From Planctomycetota bacterium (GTDB taxonomy: Bacteria > Planctomycetota > UBA1135 > GCA-002686595): a stretch of 39,807 nucleotides of DNA. The stretch covers positions 1-39,807 of the forward strand of contig JAKFYL010000181.1 in the NCBI GenBank assembly GCA_021730845.1, written 5' to 3'. The notes beneath the pieces were generated by a model. It was not told the origin of the DNA, made no database searches, and saw nothing but the letters and a program-made list of their open reading frames with translations. Below are positions 33,736-39,807 of the stretch, one piece after another; positions within the stretch are counted from its first letter, which is position 1; every line of letters begins with the position of its first letter. Both the position numbers and the translations under genes were made by a program.

Positions 33736-35403
33736 TTACCCCATGGCCGGACCGGCAGACGGCCGATAGCGCCGGCCGCAAAATGCCAGCGCCCCGCTGG
33801 GTTCGCGCACCACCGACCAGCGTTCGCCGGCCAGGCGCCCCACGCTGGACTGGGTTTCACTGTAGCCCGAAATCAACACGGTTCCTTCCGGCTGCTCGGG
33901 CGCAGGGATCGACAGCGGTGCGCCGAGCGCCGCGCGCTGCCGCGTGTTCTCCTCGCGCAGTTGTTCGAGTCGCTGCTCAAGGTCGGCGCGCGTGAGCAGC
34001 TTGCCGCGCACGATCACGAACTCGACCTCTGCCAAAGCCGCGCTGGAGAGCGACGGATCCTTGCGCAGCGCCACGACGCTCGCCAGCGATCCCGCGCTCA
34101 AGGTTCCCAGGTCGGAGCGCTGCCACACCTTGGCCGCCGCCGAAGTCGCCAGTTCCAACGCCCGAGCGGGAGCGATACCTGCGCGCTCCCATTCCTGCAG
34201 CTCGTCGATCAGACCGCGGCCGGGAGCGAGCCAAGCGTGCGGGGCCCCGCTGCCCGGCACGAGGCGCGCGCCGGCGGCGTCCAGGCGTCGCACCAGCTCG
34301 CGTTGCACGCTGAGCGCGCGCTCCAAGCGCTGCCTTTCAGCGCTGGTGATCGTGACCTTGCGGCCGGCGAGTTCCGAGCTCCACAGCGCGGACCAGCGCG
34401 GATCCAAGTGATCCAGCGTGAAAGCTTGGCGCGCGGGGTCTTCGAGCAAGCGCGCCAAGGCCCGCAGTGCGGGCACGATCGCTTGGCGCGCGGCGCCGGC
34501 CTTGGCGATGCGCTCTTGGAGCGGAGAACGGTCGAAGTCCGCGAGTTCCAGCTCATCCCAGTGTTTGCCCGCGGGCAAGAACGCATCCAGGAACACCAGG
34601 CCGTGTCCTTTGTGTTGCAGCACGTCATCGAGGGTGGCCGCGCGCGGGAGCGGGCCGAACACCAAGAGCGGCGGCAAGACAACTGGCTCTTTGTCGGGTT
34701 CGGCCGGCAGCGGTTCGGGATGCGCCGCCAGTTCGAGCAAGCGCCGCCAAGGCTCGACGCCGATCCCCGCTTGGAAGGCGAGGAAGTCGGCTTCCGACTC
34801 GCGCAGCAAACGCACCTGATGCTCGACGTCGTGTGCCGAGCGCACGACCGCCGACAACGGCGCCGCCGGTGGGTCGCCATCGAGCACCGCTATCGCGCTG
34901 CGGATTTCGGGCATCGGGGACGAGGGGCTGGCTGCGTGCGCGCGTGCATCCAGCACGCGCCCAGGATCGCCACCGTGATCGAACAGCGTGAGCACACCGG
35001 CCGCGGTGTAGAGCGCGGCTTGCCCGGCGTCGAAATAGCAGTAGCTGTCGATCAGGCCGGGAATCAAGTACAGACCGGTCGCATCGACGCGTTGCAGGTC
35101 TGCGCGCTGCTCGGGCGAGGCGCTCGGCTCGGCGATGCGGCGCCCCTGGATCCAAAGCGTTTCTGGGCTGGCGGTCACGCCGAGTCCGGGTCGGTGCAGG
35201 CGGGCGCCTTCGATCAGGAGCGTCGGCTGAGCGCTCGCTTGGCTGTCCGGCGCGGCGGGTTTTTCTGTACCCGGCTGCGAAGATTGGGCCCCAGGATCCG
35301 CCTTTGGTGCTGCGGCTGGAGCTGCCTGGAGCGCAGTCCAGGCGCAGATCCACAGGCCGGAAAGTCTCGGCGACGCAGCGCTAGTGCAAAGGCGTGTCTT
35401 CAT
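33736..35403 (-). CDS. Exported amidohydrolase-like protein with degenerate metal site
   Basis: 555 residues. A weak signal sequence (LSGLWICAWTALQAAPAAAP) is followed by a Pro/Ala/Gln linker and then an amidohydrolase (imidazolonepropionase-related) layout. TLLIEGARLHRPG gives the beta-sandwich start and GLYLIPGLIDSYCYFDAG the first metal-site segment. The C-terminal ARALELATSAAAKVWQRSDL and GTLSAGSLASVVALRKDPSL are typical. However, the expected PGLID-x-H-x-H is SYCY, and the later Asp of the usual T-D-A/S site appears as GSGAPHAW. The catalytic metal site is therefore probably lost. A linker of paired Leu/Glu residues (LEQRLEQLREENTRQR) near 500 suggests a coiled coil. The role may be binding rather than catalysis. 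Confidence 0.8.
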   Translation of the reverse strand: MKTRLCTSAASPRLSGLWICAWTALQAAPAAAPKADPGAQSSQPGTEKPAAPDSQASAQPTLLIEGARLHRPGLGVTASPETLWIQGRRIAEPSASPEQRADLQRVDATGLYLIPGLIDSYCYFDAGQAALYTAAGVLTLFDHGGDPGRVLDARAHAASPSSPMPEIRSAIAVLDGDPPAAPLSAVVRSAHDVEHQVRLLRESEADFLAFQAGIGVEPWRRLLELAAHPEPLPAEPDKEPVVLPPLLVFGPLPRAATLDDVLQHKGHGLVFLDAFLPAGKHWDELELADFDRSPLQERIAKAGAARQAIVPALRALARLLEDPARQAFTLDHLDPRWSALWSSELAGRKVTITSAERQRLERALSVQRELVRRLDAAGARLVPGSGAPHAWLAPGRGLIDELQEWERAGIAPARALELATSAAAKVWQRSDLGTLSAGSLASVVALRKDPSLSSAALAEVEFVIVRGKLLTRADLEQRLEQLREENTRQRAALGAPLSIPAPEQPEGTVLISGYSETQSSVGRLAGERWSVVREPSGALAFCGRRYRPSAGPAMG

Positions 35404-35435
35404 GGAGAGGCTACTTAGGATACAAAGGGATCCTC

Positions 35436-36629
35436 GTGGCTAGCGAAACTCGAACCAGCGCCGAGTCCATTCCCACCGTGCAGGTGAGCGAAGGCGAGCG
35501 CCTGACTGGCCCGTGGATCTTCGCGCGGCAGGTGCGCCAAGTGCGCGGCGCCAAGGACGGCGATCTGGTCGAAGTGCACGACGAACGCGGCCAATTCCTG
35601 GCCCACGCGCTGTTCAACTCGTACTCGGACATCCGCTTGCGTGTGCTTTCGCGCGGCAAGAAGAGCGATCTCGCTCAGACGCGGCCGTTCCTGCTGCGCG
35701 CACTGGCGAGCGCTGATCGCCTGCGGCGCAAGGTGTTGCGCCTGGAAGAGCACGGGGACACCTATCGCGTGGCGCACGCCGAGGGCGACGATGTATCGGG
35801 ACTCATCGTCGATCGGCTGGGCGAGTGGCTGGTGTGCGAGTACCACTCGCTGGGGTTTTGGCGCCTGCGCGACGACGTGGCTTATGCCCTGGGCCAGTTG
35901 TATCCCAAGGCGCAGATCCAACATCGCATGCCGGCCCATGCGGCGCGAGCGGAAGGCATCGAGCCGCCCGCTCCCACCGAAAGCGGCGCAGCGGCGACCT
36001 TGGTCGAAAACGGATTGTCGTTTCATTTTCTGCCCGGCGAGGGCCACAAGACCGGTTGGTTCTGCGACCAGCGCGACAACCGCGCGCGCGTCGGCCGCTT
36101 GGCGGCTGGGCGCGATGTGCTCGATCTGTTCTGCAACGCGGGCGGATTCGCGCTGCAAGCGGCCAAGGCCGGCGCGCGCAGCGTGACCGCAGTCGATTTG
36201 GACGAAAAAGTCCTGGCGCGGGCGCGGCTTTCGGGAGAGCGCAACAACCTCCAGGTCAACTGGCGCCACGCCGACGCGTTCGACGTCCTGCGCGAGGCAT
36301 GCACAGCCAGCGCGCGACCGGGCTTGATCATCGTCGACCCGCACAAGCTAATCCCCTCCAAGCAAGCCGAAGAGGACGGCATGCGCAAGTACCGCGACTT
36401 GAACACGCTGGCGCTGTCGGCAGTGCGCGAGGGCGGTCTCGTGGCGAGCTTTTCCTGTTCGGGCCTGCTAGCCGAGTCGGCCTTCATCGGCCTATTGTTT
36501 CAATGCGCGCGCCGCGCCGGGCGCGGGGTGCGCCTCCTGGAGCGCTACGAAGCCGGGCCGGACCACCCCCAGCGTCCCGATTTCACACGCTCCCGCTACC
36601 TGAAGGGAGCGCTTCTGGCTGTCGATTGA
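35436..36629 (+). CDS. rlmI: RlmI-like 23S rRNA (cytosine-C5) methyltransferase
   Basis: 397 residues from a GTG at 35436, preceded by AAAGGGAT. The N-terminal PUA-type domain (PWIFARQVRQVRG, DLVEVHDERGQFLAHALFN) is followed by the Rossmann methyltransferase. Motif I is DLFCNAGGFALQAA and the catalytic Cys is in FSCSGLLAESAF. VDPHKLIPSKQAEED corresponds to motif IV, where the family usually has DPPK; here the second Pro is His. The C-terminal LERYEAGPDHPQRPDFTRSR and YLKGALL match RlmI. It is probably a C1962-type methyltransferase. A divergent promoter lies in the 32-base gap to the amidohydrolase-like gene. Confidence 0.88.
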   Translation: MASETRTSAESIPTVQVSEGERLTGPWIFARQVRQVRGAKDGDLVEVHDERGQFLAHALFNSYSDIRLRVLSRGKKSDLAQTRPFLLRALASADRLRRKVLRLEEHGDTYRVAHAEGDDVSGLIVDRLGEWLVCEYHSLGFWRLRDDVAYALGQLYPKAQIQHRMPAHAARAEGIEPPAPTESGAAATLVENGLSFHFLPGEGHKTGWFCDQRDNRARVGRLAAGRDVLDLFCNAGGFALQAAKAGARSVTAVDLDEKVLARARLSGERNNLQVNWRHADAFDVLREACTASARPGLIIVDPHKLIPSKQAEEDGMRKYRDLNTLALSAVREGGLVASFSCSGLLAESAFIGLLFQCARRAGRGVRLLERYEAGPDHPQRPDFTRSRYLKGALLAVD

Positions 36630-36636
36630 GCCTTGC

Positions 36637-36653
36637 CCGATCGGTTCGATCGG
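36637..36653 (+). terminator. Hairpin after rlmI
   Basis: CCGATCG-GTT-CGATCGG at 36637-36653 is a perfect 7-bp stem, 7 bases past the stop codon, followed by another imperfect GC hairpin. No U-tract follows. Confidence 0.4.
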
Positions 36654-36960
36654 CCCGGGCTGCGGCCGGGGCCCGTGCGAGCAGCTGGCGCGGAAGAAGC
36701 AAGTGCAATGGGAAGCCGCCCGCGCTAGACTGCCGGTCACCAAACTCGCCCTCGCGGATCTTCCCTAGCTGGTCGACTTCCGCGGCCCATGTTCGGCCGT
36801 GGTTCGTTCAGCCCCAAGAAGCTCCGCGAGGGCGCGTCCGTACCCGGGAATCTTCCCGGTTCCAATTTGGGGACTGACCTTTGTGCGCCAGGCGTGGTCC
36901 TGACGGGGTCCGGCCCCTTCTGCCGCAGATCGACCCGCCGTTCCTTTGGAGTTGAGCCCC
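36654..36960 (+). promoter_or_regulatory. Long leader/intergenic region upstream of the GreA-like gene
   Basis: No gene is seen here. GCTAGACT (TAGACT at 36726-36731) is a candidate -10, placing the start about 225 bases before the ATG at 36961. The leader contains a perfect repeat CCGGGAA-TC-TTCCCGG at 36844-36859 and CGGCC-CATGTT-CGGCCG-like pairing near 36784-36798. No known riboswitch or leader-peptide motif is recognised. TGGAG lies 9-13 bases before the ATG. Confidence 0.4.
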
Positions 36961-39135
36961 ATGAGCCTCGCAGCACTGGCCACTGAAGACAATTGGCAAG
37001 CGTTCGACGAAGCCTGGGCGCGCATGATGGAGAGCGAGGGCGACCTTGCGGACCTGCTCACGGCCCTGGAAATCGTGGCCGTCAAGCGCCGCATGGCGCG
37101 TTGCCTGCCCAGCGTGCGCGACCACGCCGCCAAGTTGGCTTCCGGCGGCCGCGCGGAAGATGCGGCCGCGTTGATCGGCTGCGCCTTGCGCGGCGGCGGG
37201 TCTCCGGGAGAGTTGCAAGATCTGTTGCTGGAGTACGCGAGCAAGGCCTGGTCCGGCCAGGACTGGTGGATTTCCTACACGGAAATCGCCGGATTCACTT
37301 CCGGCGCTGCGGACATCCGCCGGGCGTGGACCTACTTCGACGACATGCGCAGCTACAAGGAGGGCGCGGTCGTGTTCCACGCTTCGGGCTGGGGTACGGG
37401 TGTGGTCGAAGTCGTCGAACCGATGCAGCAGGAAGTCGTGGTGCGCTTCCAAAGCGGCAAGAGCGATCGCTTTCCGCTGCGCTCCGCGGTCGAAATTTTC
37501 GAGCGTTTGCCCGACACGGACTTGCGCGCCCAGAGCCTGCGCGACCCCAAAGCCGTGCGCGCGCGCTTGAAGGACGAGCCGCTGGAGATCCTGCGCGCGA
37601 TTTTGCTCCGTTACGGCGGCAAGGCCAGCAACGTCACCCTGCGCAATGCCTTGCAGCAGATCGGAATTGACGGCGGCGCATGGAATGCGTGGTGGAAGAA
37701 GACCCGCCTGCTCGCCGAGAACAGCGAGTGGTTCCGGGTTTCGGGCAACGCCACGCGGGCGGAAATCGAGCTCTTGAAGCGCGCCCTGGATCCCGTGGCG
37801 AGCCTGAAGAAGCAGTTGCAGAACGCGCGCAATCTCAAGGACGCCATGACGCGTGTGCGCGATTTGTTCGGCAACGCGAATTTGGAACCAGGGCTGAAGG
37901 AGGCCGGGCTGGAGGCCATGAGTTCCCTGGCCGCGGACCCCAAACAAGGCCTCGATCAACGCTTGGCGGCTTGGATGATGCTGCGCGAGCATCGCAAGGA
38001 AACGCCGGCCGAAATGTTGGCGCTGCTGCGCGCGGCCGCCGCCGAGCCCGATCCCAAGGATCCCTCGAACGCGCCCAAGCTGTGGTCCATCCTGCAGCAG
38101 ATTCCCGGCGCGCGCGAACAGGAAGCCGCCATCGCGATCTTGGAAGAAGTGCTCGGCGAAAACTGGGCCAAGAGCGCGGTCAAGCAATTCCAGCACGCTC
38201 CGCCCGGCATGGTGCAGCCGCTTCTGGAGCGCCTGCGCGCCGCCAAGCTCGACAACGAGTTGCGCCAGGAATACGTGGGGCTGCTCGCGCGGCCGTTGCG
38301 CGCGCCGTTCGCATTGATCGCGCTCGCCAAGTCCTTGGAAGAATCGGGCAACGACAAAGGGCTGCCCACCGGTGTGCAGCGCGCCATGGCCCTGCTCGAA
38401 CTGGCCGTGCACCTGGAAGAAGCCAAGCGCGGCAATACGCTCTGGGCCAGGGCCCACCAGCGCCTTTCGGATTTGCTCGTCAAGGGCAATCCGCCGCTCT
38501 TGCGGCGCTTGATGGCCGATGCCCAAGGCCCTGCGCTGCGCTCGCTGCGCGGCGTTCTGCAGCGCGGGATCGACGACCGCATCAACGACCTGCTCGGCGA
38601 GATCGCTTTGCAAGGCGGCGTCGACTTGGTGCGCATGGAAGCGGTTCCGTTCTGGAAGGAAGACAAGATCTGGACCACGCGCGCCGGACTCGACCGGCGC
38701 GACGCCGAACTGCGCGAAATCAAGCAGGTCAAATTGCCACAAAATGCCGATGCCATCGGACGCGCGGCGGCCTACGGCGACTTGTCCGAGAACTTCGAGT
38801 GGGCGCAAGCCATCGAGGAGCAGCGCCAGCTCACGACCACGGCTTCGACCATCGAGCAGGAACTGCGCAAGGCCAGCTTGCTAGAGAACGCGCTCATCCC
38901 CGAGGGCATCGCCGCGCCGGGCACCAAGGTCACCTACAAGGAAACCAAGACCGGCATCGTGCACACCGTTTCGATCCTCGGGCCGTGGGACTCCGGCGAG
39001 GGGATGGTTTCGTACCGTGCGCCCCTGGCGGCGGGCATGCTCGGGCTGCGGGCTGGCCAATCGGCGGTGCTCGAACTGCCCAGCGGCCAGCTGGCGGTCG
39101 AGCTGATTTCCGTGTCGCCGCTGGCGCAACTGTAA
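36961..39135 (+). CDS. greA: Long GreA-type transcript-cleavage factor
   Basis: 724 residues, while typical GreA has about 158. The first 540 residues are helical and Ala/Leu/Glu-rich, without recognisable motifs. The C-terminal 170 residues contain the GreA coiled-coil tip (AYGDLSENFEWAQAIEEQRQ), retaining the acidic Asp and Glu used to stimulate RNA cleavage by RNA polymerase, followed by the FKBP-like domain (GTKVTYKETKTGIVHTVSIL). Chlamydial GreA proteins are similarly long (about 715 residues), so this looks like a PVC-type architecture. The start at 36961 (MSLAALATEDNWQAFDEAWA) has TGGAG upstream. The long N-terminus may bind RNA polymerase or nascent RNA. Confidence 0.86.
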   Translation: MSLAALATEDNWQAFDEAWARMMESEGDLADLLTALEIVAVKRRMARCLPSVRDHAAKLASGGRAEDAAALIGCALRGGGSPGELQDLLLEYASKAWSGQDWWISYTEIAGFTSGAADIRRAWTYFDDMRSYKEGAVVFHASGWGTGVVEVVEPMQQEVVVRFQSGKSDRFPLRSAVEIFERLPDTDLRAQSLRDPKAVRARLKDEPLEILRAILLRYGGKASNVTLRNALQQIGIDGGAWNAWWKKTRLLAENSEWFRVSGNATRAEIELLKRALDPVASLKKQLQNARNLKDAMTRVRDLFGNANLEPGLKEAGLEAMSSLAADPKQGLDQRLAAWMMLREHRKETPAEMLALLRAAAAEPDPKDPSNAPKLWSILQQIPGAREQEAAIAILEEVLGENWAKSAVKQFQHAPPGMVQPLLERLRAAKLDNELRQEYVGLLARPLRAPFALIALAKSLEESGNDKGLPTGVQRAMALLELAVHLEEAKRGNTLWARAHQRLSDLLVKGNPPLLRRLMADAQGPALRSLRGVLQRGIDDRINDLLGEIALQGGVDLVRMEAVPFWKEDKIWTTRAGLDRRDAELREIKQVKLPQNADAIGRAAAYGDLSENFEWAQAIEEQRQLTTTASTIEQELRKASLLENALIPEGIAAPGTKVTYKETKTGIVHTVSILGPWDSGEGMVSYRAPLAAGMLGLRAGQSAVLELPSGQLAVELISVSPLAQL

Positions 39136-39215
39136 CGACCTACCGGTCCTAAAGCCTTTGCGCGCAAGGAATTGAGGCTGTTCGGCGCAATCTAGCTGGG
39201 GCCCTGTTTTCGGTG

Positions 39216-39246
39216 GCTATGGTTATAACATCATGATAATCTGATT
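39216..39246 (+). promoter_or_regulatory. AT-rich promoter/operator before the ArsR fusion gene
   Basis: In otherwise GC-rich DNA, 39216-39246 is AT-rich and contains GCTATGGT (TATGGT at 39218-39223), a TTATAA palindrome and the 8-base palindrome ATCATGAT (39231-39238). The region overlaps the predicted transcription start, so it is a likely site for autoregulation by the encoded ArsR protein. Confidence 0.5.
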
Positions 39247-39249
39247 CGT

Positions 39250-39807
39250 GTGTTGGCCGACGCCTCTCTGCCGTCCTTGCTGCGCCTCTTGGGCGACCCC
39301 ACCAGGTTGCGTGTCCTGGCCGTGCTCGAACGCCAGGAGCTGTGCGTGGGCGACTTGGCGCGCGTGCTAGCCAGCGCGCAAAGCCGGATCTCCAACCATC
39401 TCAAGCTGATGCGCGCCGGCCAGCTCCTGGCGGAGCGCCACGAAGGCAAGAACACGTACTTGCGGGCGCAGATTTCCCCCGCCGGTCCCCTGACTTCCGG
39501 ACTGTGGACCAGCTTGCGCGCGCAGGTCGCGCAACTGACCGAGCACGCCGGCGACGTGGCGCGGCTAGAAGCGCTGCGCGAAGAGCGCGAGGGCAAGGAG
39601 CGCGCGTTCTTCGATTCCGTGGCCGCGGATTGGGACAAGCTCGGGACCGACTTCTCGAGTGGACAAGCGCGGCAACGCGCCTTGGCGCAACTCTTGCCGC
39701 AGGGCCTGTGCATCGCCGACCTGGGCTGCGGCACGGGCTACTTCTCGCGCGCGTTGCTCGGCTTGGTGAGCCAAGTGATTTGCGTGGATCGATCGCCGGC
39801 CATGTTG
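39250..39807 (+). CDS. ArsR-family regulator fused to a methyltransferase, 3' end cut by window edge
   Basis: The frame opens at a GTG at 39250 and is still open at the right edge (186 residues). A winged helix-turn-helix of the ArsR type (LLRLLGDPTRLRVLAVLERQ, then SRISNHLKLMRAGQLL) occupies residues 1-85. A second domain begins at about 120 with ERAFFDSVAADWDKLGTDFS. Its SAM-binding motif I is IADLGCGTGYFSRALLG. The usual metal-binding ELCVC of ArsR is ELCVGDL, with one Cys missing, so a non-metal ligand is more likely, for example SAM or S-adenosylhomocysteine as in ArsR-type SahR regulators. The rest of the methyltransferase is outside the window. Confidence 0.82.
   Translation, partial: MLADASLPSLLRLLGDPTRLRVLAVLERQELCVGDLARVLASAQSRISNHLKLMRAGQLLAERHEGKNTYLRAQISPAGPLTSGLWTSLRAQVAQLTEHAGDVARLEALREEREGKERAFFDSVAADWDKLGTDFSSGQARQRALAQLLPQGLCIADLGCGTGYFSRALLGLVSQVICVDRSPAML

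Overview
The window is GC-rich chromosomal DNA, coding on both strands, and looks like a member of the Planctomycetota or another PVC-group bacterium. The evidence is indirect: an unusually long (724-residue) GreA-type factor like those of chlamydiae, several large exported beta-propeller proteins of a kind common in planctomycetes, and a UAP1-type nucleotide-sugar pyrophosphorylase beside ddl and dapB. No mobile element, CRISPR array or phage gene was seen; apart from the exported proteins this is core genome.

Layout. (1) 1-1207, minus strand: two unrecognised genes, one cut by the window edge. (2) 1232-4686, plus strand: a promoter, a cobalamin riboswitch, a long leader and two exported beta-propeller proteins. 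The ribosome binding site of the first gene is perfectly complementary over 11 bases to an upstream leader segment, so this is probably a B12-repressed, translationally controlled pair. (3) 4727-14716, minus strand: tRNA-Leu(CAA), then, in transcription order from the right, rpmF-plsX-fabH-fabD-fabG-acpP-fabF (fatty-acid initiation), a small helical protein, a UDP-sugar pyrophosphorylase, ddl and dapB (cell-envelope precursors). A consensus-like promoter lies just upstream of rpmF. (4) 14760-24761, minus strand: alaS, recA, a PfkB-family kinase, a polytopic membrane protein, a HEAT-like lipoprotein and transketolase. (5) 24888-26991: ssrA and smpB (trans-translation), tRNA-Leu(CAG) on the plus strand, a 32-residue membrane miniprotein, rsmG and tRNA-Trp. 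(6) 27122-31821, plus strand: poly(A) polymerase/CCA-type nucleotidyltransferase, an unrecognised exported protein and a seven-repeat exported propeller. (7) 31895-35403, minus strand: a degenerate amidohydrolase-like exported protein, an unrecognised protein and dusB. (8) 35436-39807, plus strand: an RlmI-type methyltransferase, long GreA and an edge-truncated ArsR-methyltransferase fusion with an AT-rich operator-like region.

The strongest candidate for something undescribed is the B12 riboswitch unit. It has no recognisable transporter or B12 enzyme, only two exported propellers. In Bacteroides the surface propeller BtuG captures B12, so a functionally analogous planctomycete capture system is a reasonable, untested hypothesis. 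Two further observations recur through the window: a -10 element of the form GCTAnnnT at many independent promoters, and a shared C-terminal domain on two exported propellers.
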